The position numbers and the translations under genes are program-made. Source: Microcaldota archaeon (GTDB lineage Archaea; Micrarchaeota; Micrarchaeia; Micrarchaeales; Micrarchaeaceae). Taken from it: a stretch of DNA of 32,333 nucleotides. The stretch spans positions 1 to 32,333 of the forward strand of contig JAJZJI010000006.1 in the NCBI GenBank assembly GCA_021828345.1, in the 5' to 3' direction. The notes under the pieces are model-generated. The model did not search any database. It was not told where the DNA came from and saw only the letters and a list, made by a program, of their open reading frames with translations. Below, in pieces: positions 7,325 through 15,610 of this stretch; the first letter of the stretch is position 1; each line of letters opens with the position of its first letter.

Positions 7325-8377
7325 ATGGCAAAAATTCCAAAGAACAAATCAGATAAGAAGGAACCTGTATTTATAGTGAAATCTGCATCGCATCTAGGAG
7401 GCCTTGATTATCTTCATATATCTCTTATAATACTTGTCTTAATACTAGTAGCATTGGCATTTGCCCTTGCAACATTTAAGCAGGGTACATTACTAGAAAC
7501 ATGCAGCGGAAATGTGATAAATGCGACCTGTATGCCAAATAATGCGATAAACGCCTCAGAATTAATAGGCGTGCATGATGCGCTTGGGCGCATACTTGCA
7601 AGCTATGGCAGCATGAATTCATCACTCTCGCTTGTTGAATATTCATCTTTAATAAATCAGTCAAAAATATATTATCTGACAAATCAGAGTATGTGGCTTG
7701 CTATTGTCCCATATAAGGATCCATTGTATAAAAATGAGACATTTAATATATCATTTATATTAAACAAGAACCTATCGCTCAATTCTGCATACTTATCTAC
7801 GTTAAGGCCTAATACATATACCTCAAATAAGGTCGTCTCATTAGATACTGTATCGATAGCAGGTAAATATCTATGCAATTATTCAAAACCATTGCCTATA
7901 TATTATTTCACTGATCCGTACGCTCCAGGATTTATAAGCGATATAAATGCATCAATTGCGCTTGCAAAAAAATATGGGAACACAATAAATGTAAGCTATA
8001 ACTTTTTATTTACCCAATATGCGCAGAGCTACTATAGCTCATATGGAAGGGTGTCAACGCAGCAGTTGGGGGATTATCTTGTATGTGCATCAAGTCAGCC
8101 AAAATTCAATGCATTTATATCAAATTTAAGTATGGATTATAATGGAAAGCCTATCTCAAATGCAACATTATATCAGATGGTGGAGGGATCTGGCTTAAAT
8201 ATATCAGATTTTAATAGTTGCATTTCAAATGCCCCTTCTACAATAGATAGCCAATCTAATCTAGCAGCTTTTTACAACATAACAACGGTCCCAACATATA
8301 TAATAGACTGCAAATATCAGGCCGTTCCATACTCAATAAATAGCGCGATAAATTATGTGATCAATCAGACAAAATAG
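7325..8377 (+). CDS. Membrane-anchored thioredoxin-fold (DsbA-like) protein lacking CXXC
   Basis: 350 residues. A basic cytoplasmic N-terminus, one membrane helix (~31-50), then an extracytoplasmic domain with many N-x-S/T sequons. The C-terminal ~160 residues look like a DsbA/thioredoxin fold: beta strand PIYYFTDPYAPGF (191-203) occupies the active-site position, where oxidoreductases have CPxC, and TTVPTYIIDC (320-329) is the cis-Pro strand, followed by a final helix. The active-site cysteines are absent (DPYAPG), so it is unlikely to be a classical thiol oxidase; other cysteines (C60, C69, C184, C254, C299, C329) may form structural disulfides. The start ATG at 7325 has GGTGAT three bases upstream. 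First protein gene after tRNA-Arg and head of a seven-gene plus-strand run. Confidence 0.65.
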   Translation: MAKIPKNKSDKKEPVFIVKSASHLGGLDYLHISLIILVLILVALAFALATFKQGTLLETCSGNVINATCMPNNAINASELIGVHDALGRILASYGSMNSSLSLVEYSSLINQSKIYYLTNQSMWLAIVPYKDPLYKNETFNISFILNKNLSLNSAYLSTLRPNTYTSNKVVSLDTVSIAGKYLCNYSKPLPIYYFTDPYAPGFISDINASIALAKKYGNTINVSYNFLFTQYAQSYYSSYGRVSTQQLGDYLVCASSQPKFNAFISNLSMDYNGKPISNATLYQMVEGSGLNISDFNSCISNAPSTIDSQSNLAAFYNITTVPTYIIDCKYQAVPYSINSAINYVINQTK

Positions 8378-8390
8378 GAGTGGTGAATGA

Positions 8391-8867
8391 TTGACTCATA
8401 TAATAGTAGGTATCGATCCTGGTAAAAGATCCGCTATAGCATGTGTAGATTTGGATGGCAATATGTTGTATTTGGACAGTTCTATAAATGCCGGCATAAG
8501 TTGGTTTGCTAAAGCAATAAATTCGGTTGGTACACCATCTATAATTGCTACAGATAAAAAAAGAATCAGCGATACTGTTAAGCGTATAAATGCAATATTT
8601 AATGCAAAAATATACGCTCCTACCGCAGATATGTCCGTTGAGGAGAAGCGCATGCTTTCAATAAAAATAGGTGTAAAAAATCAGCATGAAATGGATGCAT
8701 ATGCTGCATGCATAAAAGCATATAACCATTATATTAATAAACTTAATCAGGCAGAACATCAGATGAGGATTTATGGTCTGGAAAATATTGATGAAGTGAA
8801 GGCTAAAATATTAAATAAATATTCGATTAATGAGGCAATATACAACAAAAAATCAAATAGGAGATGA
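8391..8867 (+). CDS. RuvC/RNase H-fold (DUF460-like) protein
   Basis: 158 residues starting at TTG 8391; a stop codon lies directly upstream in frame, and GGAG at 8377-8380 is suitably placed. The N-terminal ~110 residues carry a RuvC-like pattern: IIVGIDPGKRSAIACVD (first Asp D9), PSIIATDKKR (D55), and NQHEMDAYAACIKAY (E100, D102) at the place of the last acidic residues. That set suggests an intact metal-dependent nuclease or resolvase-like site. The tail is helical and basic. Archaeal DUF460 proteins carry this fold within a much longer chain, so this is a short stand-alone version. Stop and start of neighbours nearly touch; it is followed by a helical protein with its own GGAG. Substrate unknown. 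Confidence 0.65.
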   Translation: MTHIIVGIDPGKRSAIACVDLDGNMLYLDSSINAGISWFAKAINSVGTPSIIATDKKRISDTVKRINAIFNAKIYAPTADMSVEEKRMLSIKIGVKNQHEMDAYAACIKAYNHYINKLNQAEHQMRIYGLENIDEVKAKILNKYSINEAIYNKKSNRR

Positions 8868-8870
8868 TTG

Positions 8871-9659
8871 ATGAGAGTGCAGAGAAAATCGGTAAGCGGC
8901 ATAAAGAGAAGGAGCGTATCAAGAGAGATTGTCTCAAAGTTAAATATTCTTCCTATAAAATCGCTTCTATTTGCAATATCTTTTCTGTTATCAAAGATAG
9001 ACAAGCCCGAATCTGAGGAGCTTCAATTAAATGTTACAAAAGCAAAAAGGTCCATAAAACAGATAACAACAACAATAAATAAATTGAAGTTAGGCGATGA
9101 GATAGATCCGCAGGAGTTTGGAAATGTCATAGACAGTGCTGTTTCATCTTATATAAATTTGTATTATTCGTTGGACAATAATATGCGTAACGCGATAACA
9201 AAGGAGTATGGGCATTATATGGGTAAGAGTGAAGGCCTTAGTAGGGATGAGAATATATTAGTATTGCCACTTAAAATGTTTAAGAAGAGATATACAAAGA
9301 ATAATGCGATAACGCTTACAAGAAAGGGTTTATACAAAAAGCCGCTTAAATATCTTAGCGATGCAATGGAGGCTTCAAGGCGCGTAGAGTCGATGCAGAT
9401 GAAGATAGGGCTTAAGCCCCAATCAGATTTTGGGATATCGAAGATTGTGGGGCATATAAAGATGATTGAGAAGCGCATTTTAGACATAGAGCGCAGCATA
9501 ATAAATCCCGAAATTGATGAGCGCTTAAAAAATGAGATAATAGAGGAGCTCGCAGGGCTTTCCGCAACGCACAAGATACATACAATAACCTATATAAATT
9601 CTAAGCTTGATGAAGGATCATTGAGCAGTAGCTCGGCATCAAGGATGCTTAGGGGCTAG
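8871..9659 (+). CDS. Hypothetical all-helical basic protein
   Basis: 262 residues from ATG 8871, preceded by GGAG at 8860-8863; the preceding gene stops at 8867. The N-terminus is strongly basic (QRKSVSGIKRRSVSREIVSK), followed by alternating charged helices, including possible coiled coil around TKAKRSIKQITTTINKLKLG and RVESMQMKIGL. The C-terminus is Ser-rich (EGSLSSSSASRMLRG). No membrane segment, cysteine or known motif is visible. Its tight coupling to the RuvC-fold gene suggests they act together, possibly on nucleic acid, but this is inference from position and charge. Confidence 0.6.
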   Translation: MRVQRKSVSGIKRRSVSREIVSKLNILPIKSLLFAISFLLSKIDKPESEELQLNVTKAKRSIKQITTTINKLKLGDEIDPQEFGNVIDSAVSSYINLYYSLDNNMRNAITKEYGHYMGKSEGLSRDENILVLPLKMFKKRYTKNNAITLTRKGLYKKPLKYLSDAMEASRRVESMQMKIGLKPQSDFGISKIVGHIKMIEKRILDIERSIINPEIDERLKNEIIEELAGLSATHKIHTITYINSKLDEGSLSSSSASRMLRG

Positions 9660-9668
9660 GTTTTTTGC

Positions 9669-10559
9669 ATGATAAAATATTATATTAAGGAAATGCTTGA
9701 GCCGACAATTCTACTGGCGCCAATAGCCTCGGTTGTGGGTATGTTATCAGCCGATATATTTTATCGCATAAATATAATTACCGCAGTACTTGTGGTTATT
9801 GGCATACTTCTTGGCCAGATATCAGTAAATGTTCTTGATGATTACGTAGATTTCAAAAAAGGCATAGATAAAGATACAAAACAAACGAAATTTAGTGGAG
9901 GCAGCGTTCTATTAAAGAAAGGGCTTATAACACTTGAAGGAACGCTTGCGCTTGGTCTTATAACATTTGCATTTGCGCTTCTAATAGGTGTGTATATATT
10001 TGTAAATCATCCTATAATATTGCCATTCTTAGCTATAGGCGTGCTATCAATACTATTCTATGCTAAGTATTTGGTGCGTGTACCATTTTTAGCAGAGCCA
10101 TTGATGGCAATAAATTATTTTGCCGTAACGGTAGGTAGCTTTGCGATAGTTGCAAACTCACTTAATTATGCGATAACTGCCGCAATAGCTGGTGCATCTA
10201 TTGGCATACTTGTAACTACGCTTCTTGTTGTCAATGAAGTACCAGACAAGAAGGCGGATAAGAAGCACGGAAGAAAGAGCGGCGTGGTCCTAATAAATAA
10301 TAATAAGCATATAAGATATTTCTATTTATTCTGGGTTGCAATACCTTATATTTTAGTGCTGCTTGGCGTAATTTTGAGGGTTATGCCACCTGTGGTATTG
10401 TCATCGTTTATACTGTTGCCATTTGCAATAATGGTCTCAAATGCAATAAAATCATATAAATCTAATAAGACCTTCGAGCGTTATATGGGATTTAATGTGA
10501 TACACGCATTCTCATTTATGCTTGTAATATTTTTTGCAATACTAACGGCAGCGCTATAA
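9669..10559 (+). CDS. UbiA-family prenyltransferase (MenA-like)
   Basis: 296 residues, about nine membrane segments. The two metal-diphosphate motifs are present: NVLDDYVDF (N54, D58, D61) and NEVPDKKADKKHG (D193, D197). The family transfers a polyprenyl chain from its diphosphate to an aromatic or other acceptor. FKKGIDKDTKQTKFSGGS after the first motif resembles MenA (1,4-dihydroxy-2-naphthoate prenyltransferase) more than lipid-ether or heme O members. A UbiE/MenG-like methyltransferase lies two genes downstream and a polyprenyl diphosphate synthase at 25.8 kb, which fits quinone synthesis. Archaeal digeranylgeranylglyceryl phosphate synthase is the main alternative in this family. Starts 9 bp after the preceding stop. 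Confidence 0.85.
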   Translation: MIKYYIKEMLEPTILLAPIASVVGMLSADIFYRINIITAVLVVIGILLGQISVNVLDDYVDFKKGIDKDTKQTKFSGGSVLLKKGLITLEGTLALGLITFAFALLIGVYIFVNHPIILPFLAIGVLSILFYAKYLVRVPFLAEPLMAINYFAVTVGSFAIVANSLNYAITAAIAGASIGILVTTLLVVNEVPDKKADKKHGRKSGVVLINNNKHIRYFYLFWVAIPYILVLLGVILRVMPPVVLSSFILLPFAIMVSNAIKSYKSNKTFERYMGFNVIHAFSFMLVIFFAILTAAL

Positions 10560-10587
10560 TATTTTCATATAATCAAATGGTAATAAA

Positions 10588-11199
10588 ATGAAGTTAATAG
10601 AACTTTTGTTCATACTGCTGCCACTACTTTTGTGGCCCTTGACATTCATTGTGCTTAATACTATCTTTATATACGCGATGCTAGTATCAGTGATAATACT
10701 TGCAATTATATCATTGCATATCTATGGTAAGCAGATAAAATGGTCAAATAATAGCATTATAAGAACCATAATTATTGGAATAATCGGAGCACTGATACTA
10801 TATCTGCTTTTTTATATTGGCTATTATGCAACTATTCTACTTGGTATACAAAAGGGCGTTAGTAACGTATATACGATGATATACGGCAATGCTCCAACAC
10901 TGATATTAATGCCTACGCTTGCCCTAATAGGCATCTGCGAGGAGATCTATTGGAGGGGAGCGCTGCAGGTCTATGTTAAAAAGAAGAGCAGATTCTTTAG
11001 AAAAATGCCATGGGTTGCGGGCGCAATGTATTATGGACTTATACATTTATCTACATTAAATATTGTGCTTTTTGCAGCAGCAATAATTGTTGGCATTGTC
11101 ACAAGTATAATAGCGTATAAATATGGTATATTGTCCTCTATAATAACGCACGTCGTTTGGATAGAGGCCATTGTTATTCTTTTTCCGATAGGCGCATAA
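10588..11199 (+). CDS. CPBP-family intramembrane protease (Rce1/CAAX-type)
   Basis: 203 residues with six or more membrane segments. The family's motifs are visible: EEIYWRG (E118, E119, R123), GLIHLSTLN (H153) and SSIITHVVWIE (H188). These form the glutamate/histidine active site of Abi/CPBP intramembrane endopeptidases such as Rce1. Eukaryotic members cut after prenylated cysteine, while most prokaryotic substrates are unknown. It lies between the UbiA prenyltransferase and a UbiE-like methyltransferase, an order that mirrors the prenylate-cleave-methylate series of CAAX processing, though each neighbour is better explained by quinone synthesis. Start ATG 10588; 28 bp after UbiA. Confidence 0.85.
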   Translation: MKLIELLFILLPLLLWPLTFIVLNTIFIYAMLVSVIILAIISLHIYGKQIKWSNNSIIRTIIIGIIGALILYLLFYIGYYATILLGIQKGVSNVYTMIYGNAPTLILMPTLALIGICEEIYWRGALQVYVKKKSRFFRKMPWVAGAMYYGLIHLSTLNIVLFAAAIIVGIVTSIIAYKYGILSSIITHVVWIEAIVILFPIGA

Positions 11200-11215
11200 C
11201 GTTTTGGTTGGTTTA

Positions 11216-11905
11216 ATGAGTACATATATAAAAAATCTTTTTTCCGAAATTCATAATAATTATGATCTGATGAATGGCATATTGAGCCTTGGCATGGATA
11301 GAAAATGGCGCAGCGCAGCAGCAAAACTTGCAATGCCAAATAAAAAATCATTCAAACTTTTGGATATCGCCTGCGGGACTGGAGAGTTTGCAATAACTCT
11401 ATATAATGAGGCTATTAAAAATGGCAAAGATGCATCAATAACTGGGATCGATTTTAATTCTGATATGCTAAAAATTGGAATTGAAAAGATAAAAATGTGC
11501 AATCTACCAATAACATTAATCAGCGGCGATGCGCTGAATATAAAATTTGATTCAAATGTATTTGACGTTGTTACCTCTGCGTTTGCAATGCGCGATTTTG
11601 ATGATCTTAACAAATTTGCCCGTGAGGTCAATAGGGTGCTTAAAAAGGGCGGTAAAATTACATTAATGGATATGGCACTTCCAAAAGCGGGATTTGATAA
11701 ATATCTATTTAAAATTTATTCAAAGATAATGCGTATTGAAGGGTATTTTGTGGATAATAACGCATATGCGTTTTTGGTAAAAAGCATAATGGAGAATGAT
11801 AGTAATAAAGTCGCAAATATATTCAAAAAGAATGGGTTTACAAATGTTAAGATAACAGTTCTAAAGACGGGGGCAGCATTTGTCATCACTGGAAATAAAA
11901 AATAG
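11216..11905 (+). CDS. UbiE/MenG-like SAM-dependent methyltransferase
   Basis: 229 residues from ATG 11216 (a TTG four codons upstream is less likely). Class I Rossmann methyltransferase: motif I LLDIACGTGEF, acidic loop ITGIDFNSDML, SGDALNIKFDSNVFDVVTSA as motif II region, and AFAMRDFDDL plus EVNRVLKKGGKITLMDMA, which match the UbiE/COQ5 pattern (usually F.LRN and RVLKPGG). The N-terminus, FSEIHNNYDLMNGILSLGMD, matches the UbiE start (F..IA..YD..N...S.G.). It would C-methylate a prenylated quinone precursor. Placed with UbiA it supports a menaquinone-type pathway, although the rest of the pathway is not in this window. Confidence 0.85.
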   Translation: MSTYIKNLFSEIHNNYDLMNGILSLGMDRKWRSAAAKLAMPNKKSFKLLDIACGTGEFAITLYNEAIKNGKDASITGIDFNSDMLKIGIEKIKMCNLPITLISGDALNIKFDSNVFDVVTSAFAMRDFDDLNKFAREVNRVLKKGGKITLMDMALPKAGFDKYLFKIYSKIMRIEGYFVDNNAYAFLVKSIMENDSNKVANIFKKNGFTNVKITVLKTGAAFVITGNKK

Positions 11906-11915
11906 GGCAATGTAA

Positions 11916-12599
11916 ATGGATGTTATACAAATATTTATCGGGATTTCAATATTCATTCTCTCTATGTTATCATTTTTATTATCCTATCTACTATTAAAAA
12001 AAAGAACAATAAGCAAATCCTACATATTTTGGGCCACAGGGATCGCGCTTGTCGGCGTAACTGTTTTTCAAGAATTTATTATCTATTTTAACTATTGGTC
12101 AGAATTTTTCATACAATTGTATATTTTTTTAATTGCAATTCTTGTCGGAATATTATCGATAGGTTCAGTTCTTATGTTAAACTCCCGTAAAATAAAATAT
12201 GTATGGATCGGTTATGTCGCAATAATTGGAATTATAACTCTTTTATATTCATTTACGCTTCCAATACCAAAATCTATAATTGCAAACGGAATAATAATTA
12301 ATAATGTTGTTCTTCCAATGCCTGATGTAATTTCATCCTCTCTTCTCACAATACCCGCTGCACTTGTGCTTATAATACTTGCATTAAGGTCATTTTTAAA
12401 GACAAAAAGTTATAGCACACTGTTAATCGCACTTGGTGTTATAGTAATAACAATTGCAGGAACACTTTATATAATAAATTTTCCCGTATTGCTATATTAT
12501 GCTGAATTTATCGGGATTTTAATTCTATTCTTTGGATTTATGGGGATTCCTAAAAGAAAGTACCATTCAAATAAAAAAATCCATCACAAAAATGATTAA
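11916..12599 (+). CDS. Hypothetical seven-helix membrane protein
   Basis: 227 residues with about seven evenly spaced membrane segments and short loops, N-terminus probably outside, and a basic C-terminal tail (GIPKRKYHSNKKIHHKND). No heme-binding histidine pair or other motif is clear. It starts 10 bp after the methyltransferase and closes the seven-gene run; T-rich sequence follows at 12609-12619. A role at the membrane in redox or lipid metabolism is only suggested by its neighbours. Family not recognised. Confidence 0.65.
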   Translation: MDVIQIFIGISIFILSMLSFLLSYLLLKKRTISKSYIFWATGIALVGVTVFQEFIIYFNYWSEFFIQLYIFLIAILVGILSIGSVLMLNSRKIKYVWIGYVAIIGIITLLYSFTLPIPKSIIANGIIINNVVLPMPDVISSSLLTIPAALVLIILALRSFLKTKSYSTLLIALGVIVITIAGTLYIINFPVLLYYAEFIGILILFFGFMGIPKRKYHSNKKIHHKND

Positions 12600-12680
12600 A
12601 TGGGTATTTATTTTTTATTGTGCATATATTAGAGTTATATTATTGGATTTTTTAAGAAAAACAAAAGCAATTTATTAACC

Positions 12681-12752
12681 GCCTCGGTAGCTCAGGGGTA
12701 GAGCGCCTGTCTTGTAAACAGGAGGTCGGGGGTTCAATTCCCTCTCGAGGCT
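12681..12752 (+). tRNA. tRNA-Thr(UGU)
   Basis: Acceptor GCCTCGG (12681-12687) pairs with TCGAGGC (12745-12751), one G-T at the base; discriminator T12752, as usual for archaeal tRNA-Thr. D stem GCTC/GAGC, anticodon stem CCTGT/ACAGG, loop CTTGTAA with anticodon TGT at 12713-12715, variable AGGTC, T stem GGGGG/CCCTC with loop TTCAATT. No intron, CCA not encoded. It borders the accessory-looking block to its right. Confidence 0.95.
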
Positions 12753-12833
12753 TACTTTAAAAATAGTTTGGGTTACTTGTCCACCACATATATACTATTA
12801 TTTTTGTTTTTGCTTTAAATTTAGGCCTTTGAT

Positions 12834-13691
12834 TTACTTTTTGGCGGCAATCTTAGTATGTAATCTCTTTGATGGTTTTTTTGGTAATAAGGAGATAAAC
12901 TCGTTTGCCAATTTTTTTGATTTATCAGCGGATATCTCCTCAAGTTCTATCCCAATTCCATCTCTTAGAACATATCTTTCGTATTCTATACCTAATCCTT
13001 GTGAGACCATCCTTCTTGTAACAATTACAAAACTAATTTCCCGCGATTTGCCTTTTTTAATGACATCGTCGTTTCTTCTTACAAGAGTTACTGAATACAT
13101 TGGTATTTGCTTAAGAATTTTTACTATTTCTTCTTCTGCTCCTTTTTTTAGTTCATTTACTAGCAATATAAAGTCAATGTCATCCCTATCAATGGGATAA
13201 CTGTTACTTCCAAAGAATGATCCTCTGCCTAAAATCCCATTAACTAACCCTTCTTTTACAAGAGTGTTTAATGTTGGCTTTATCTTATTGATATAAAATT
13301 GTAATTTTCTCTTGCGCTTTTTGGCGTTTCTTTTCTCGTTTTCAAATTTTTTAAGGATTTCTTGTTCTTTTCTGATTGGACCCGTAACACAGATATAAGA
13401 TTTTAAAAAATCATATGCCCATTCTTGATGTGGTCTTGGATGGGTAGCTAATATAAGTTTTCCGTTATCAACAATTTTTATATCCCGTTGCCCATTTAAA
13501 ATTTCGTTTGTTATCGTAGGTATATGTTTTCTTATGACTTCAGCTACTTTTAAACCTTGTAGTTTATCCTTTTTAAATGTCCCTACCATTATCTCTTCAG
13601 GATTATCTACATTTTCTGCTATCCATTTTATGCCATAATATAAGTGAATAGTTCTTTGCGCTCGCATGTCCTTGAATTTATTTTGCCCCAT
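12834..13691 (-). CDS. Nucleotidyltransferase-fold protein
   Basis: 285 residues. Around residues 155-177 the sequence GRGSFFGSNSYPIDRDDIDF has the pol-beta nucleotidyltransferase signature: GS, then a short gap and the metal-binding D-x-D (D168/D170 or D171/D173), flanked by hydrophobic strands (FILLV). A basic coiled stretch precedes it (FENEKRNAKKRKRKLQFY), and ~155 residues at the N-terminus are unrecognised. Family enzymes transfer NMP to RNA, proteins or antibiotics; the acceptor here cannot be guessed. Start ATG 13691 is the first Met. It lies on the minus strand, 82 bp from tRNA-Thr, with its stop facing the tRNA, and begins the accessory-looking block. Confidence 0.65.
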   Translation of the reverse strand: MGQNKFKDMRAQRTIHLYYGIKWIAENVDNPEEIMVGTFKKDKLQGLKVAEVIRKHIPTITNEILNGQRDIKIVDNGKLILATHPRPHQEWAYDFLKSYICVTGPIRKEQEILKKFENEKRNAKKRKRKLQFYINKIKPTLNTLVKEGLVNGILGRGSFFGSNSYPIDRDDIDFILLVNELKKGAEEEIVKILKQIPMYSVTLVRRNDDVIKKGKSREISFVIVTRRMVSQGLGIEYERYVLRDGIGIELEEISADKSKKLANEFISLLPKKPSKRLHTKIAAKK

Positions 13692-13782
13692 AAAAATAGA
13701 TGGTCTTTAAAATATTTAAATCTCTCCAACGTAAGCTATTATAAAAGATCCAACTCGTTTTGATTAATATTATTTTATACCT

Positions 13783-13917
13783 ATGAGCACTACTTCAATT
13801 AAGGATAGTCCTATGCTAAGCGCATCTGAATTAAGTTTCTTAAAGTTTCCTGTGAATCGAATTGGTATTATGGTTAAGCATTATAGAATGAATATTGGGA
13901 TTTCAATTAATTTCTAG
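13783..13917 (+). CDS. Possible 44-residue small ORF
   Basis: An open frame from ATG 13783 to TAG 13915-13917 codes for 44 residues (begins MSTTSIKDSPMLSASELSFL, ends INF). It is preceded by AT-rich TATTTTATACC, too close to the ATG for a leaderless promoter. No motif is visible. It may be a fragment of a decayed gene or a chance frame in the 278-bp gap between the nucleotidyltransferase-fold and SDR genes. Confidence 0.2.
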   Translation: MSTTSIKDSPMLSASELSFLKFPVNRIGIMVKHYRMNIGISINF

Positions 13918-13969
13918 AAATTCACAAGTATTTTAATACTTTATAATTAGATTTATACTGAGGTTAAAT

Positions 13970-14710
13970 ATGCGATTTAAAAATAAGGTTGTTATTGTTA
14001 CTGGTGGGAGTAGAGGAATTGGGAGGGCAACCGCATTAGGTTTTGGTAAAGAAGGAGCGAGTGTTGTAGTTAATTATGTTAAAGCTACTAAAGAATCAGA
14101 TTATGTTGTTGCACAAATAAAGAAATTTGGTTAAAAAGCTATTGCAGTAAAATGCGATGTTTCAAATGAAGAACAAGTAAAGAAAATGGTTGAATTAACA
14201 ATCAAGACTTTCGGCAAATTAGATATATTGGTAAATAATGCCGGAATAGTATTTGAGATACCATTTTTTGATAAAACTACAGCACATTGGAGAAGAACGA
14301 TAGACGTTAATTTGATGGGCGTATTTTTCTGTTCTAAGTATGCTGCAATTCAAATGAAAAAACAGAAAACAGGTAAGATTATCAATATATCTTCAACGAA
14401 TGGAATAGATACCCTCAGTCCAGACTCTATTGATTATGATGCTACTAAATCTGCCGTAATAAGCATGACAAAGAATCTTGCAGTAGAACTCGCTCCAAAT
14501 ATCGCAGTGAATTGTGTTGCGCCGGGTTGGGTTGATACCGAAATAAACAAAAATCTTCCAAAAAATTATATTAAGGAAGAGACAAAGAAAATCTCTCTAA
14601 ACAGATTCGGTAAACCTGAAGAGATTGCAAACGCTGTGTTGTTTCTGGCTTCAGATCAAGCAAGTTTTATAACTGGAAGCACCCTTGTAGTTGATGGTGG
14701 TTATCAATGA
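13970..14710 (+). pseudogene. SDR-family oxidoreductase (FabG-like) with an in-frame TAA
   Basis: From ATG 13970 to TGA 14708-14710 the frame reads as a full-length short-chain dehydrogenase of ~246 residues, apart from a TAA at 14132-14134 (codon 55). Before it: Rossmann motif TGGSRGIGRATAL. After it: CDVSNEEQ, NNAG, NISSTNG (catalytic Ser), YDATK (catalytic Tyr and Lys), VAPGWVDTE and the usual end GSTLVVDGGYQ. No frameshift is present. The local sequence KKFG-stop-KAIAVK suggests the lost residue was Gln or Lys, one base from TAA. Options are a young nonsense mutation, a sequencing error, or reinitiation downstream giving a useless fragment. GAGGT at 13960-13964 and a TATA-like TTATAATTA at 13941 precede the start. 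Confidence 0.8.
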
Positions 14711-14995
14711 TGCTTCTTAACTGTGCATTTGAAGACTTTATGTCATCATTTTATTGCAGAGATGTAGAATAGCGTAGGGATTTTCTACAATTTCTACTTT
14801 TCAAAAAGCAGAATAACGAGATGTTTCATATATATTTAATTAGTAGGAGAGACAATAACTATACTACTGTTCAACTAAAAATTTGTATGTTTCATAATAT
14901 TCTAAGTAGGGAAAGTTTATAAATTTTTAACCATTTTTTGTTTGACTAGAAAAACCTATTTCTAGGTAAAATTATCCATTGGCAATAAAATGTAT

Positions 14996-15541
14996 TTAAT
15001 TATTACATATAATATCAAAAATTTCATTTGGTTTTAAAGAAGCATCCATAATTATATATCCTTCAGCTTTTATTTTTTTGTTTGTATATTTTAATGAGCG
15101 TAATATTTCATCCCGTTGTTTTTTTGTTTCACCATATCTATGGTAACTACTTTTATCCTTTAACCGTAGTTTTATTCGTTTTAATATCAAATTTTTATTT
15201 GCATGAAGCCAAAAAAGCTTATCAAAGAATTGTTTTGGATTATTTGGAGCAGGACCTCCAAATATATACAATTCTTTGTTTTTATTTTTTAAAATTAATT
15301 TTTTTAATTTTACTTCGTCACAAACCCATTTAAGTTCTTTATCTTCAGCCCATTTGTTTATATTTTTGCCCAATTTTTTATAATTTGCTCGTACGCGCTT
15401 TCCATTTTTATCAATCCACATACCTGTATATAAATCCCCATCAATAGCATTTTTTTTATGATCTTTGAAGAATTTTGCAAGCGTTGTTTTGCCTGAAGCA
15501 GAGGGGCCAGAAATTCTTATGTGTAAATATTTTTTAGACAT
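14996..15541 (-). CDS. P-loop kinase-like protein
   Basis: 181 residues. Walker A ISGPSASGKTTLAKFF lies at 10-25. DGDLYTGMW (~34-42) resembles the acceptor-binding DGD/DxD of small-molecule kinases, and LYIFGGPAPN (~91-100) could be the Walker B strand. A lid-like basic segment (KRIKLRLKDKSSYHRYGETK) follows. The shape fits the shikimate/adenylate-kinase group (AAA_18-like); the substrate is unknown. The product is rich in Lys and Asn, and by eye the gene is even more AT-rich than the core genes. ATG 15541 is the start. A 285-bp stretch between it and the broken SDR gene holds no gene that I can see. Confidence 0.65.
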   Translation of the reverse strand: MSKKYLHIRISGPSASGKTTLAKFFKDHKKNAIDGDLYTGMWIDKNGKRVRANYKKLGKNINKWAEDKELKWVCDEVKLKKLILKNKNKELYIFGGPAPNNPKQFFDKLFWLHANKNLILKRIKLRLKDKSSYHRYGETKKQRDEILRSLKYTNKKIKAEGYIIMDASLKPNEIFDIICNN

Positions 15542-15610
15542 AATTATGGTAAGTATTTTAAGTATTTAAAATCTTTGAAAAATTAGAAATAAATAATTCA
15601 ATACATTAAA

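Noticed and set aside
12753..12833. Search for an integrase or att repeat by tRNA-Thr
   Set aside because: No recombinase gene or copy of the tRNA 3' end was seen by eye, so no mobile element is called.
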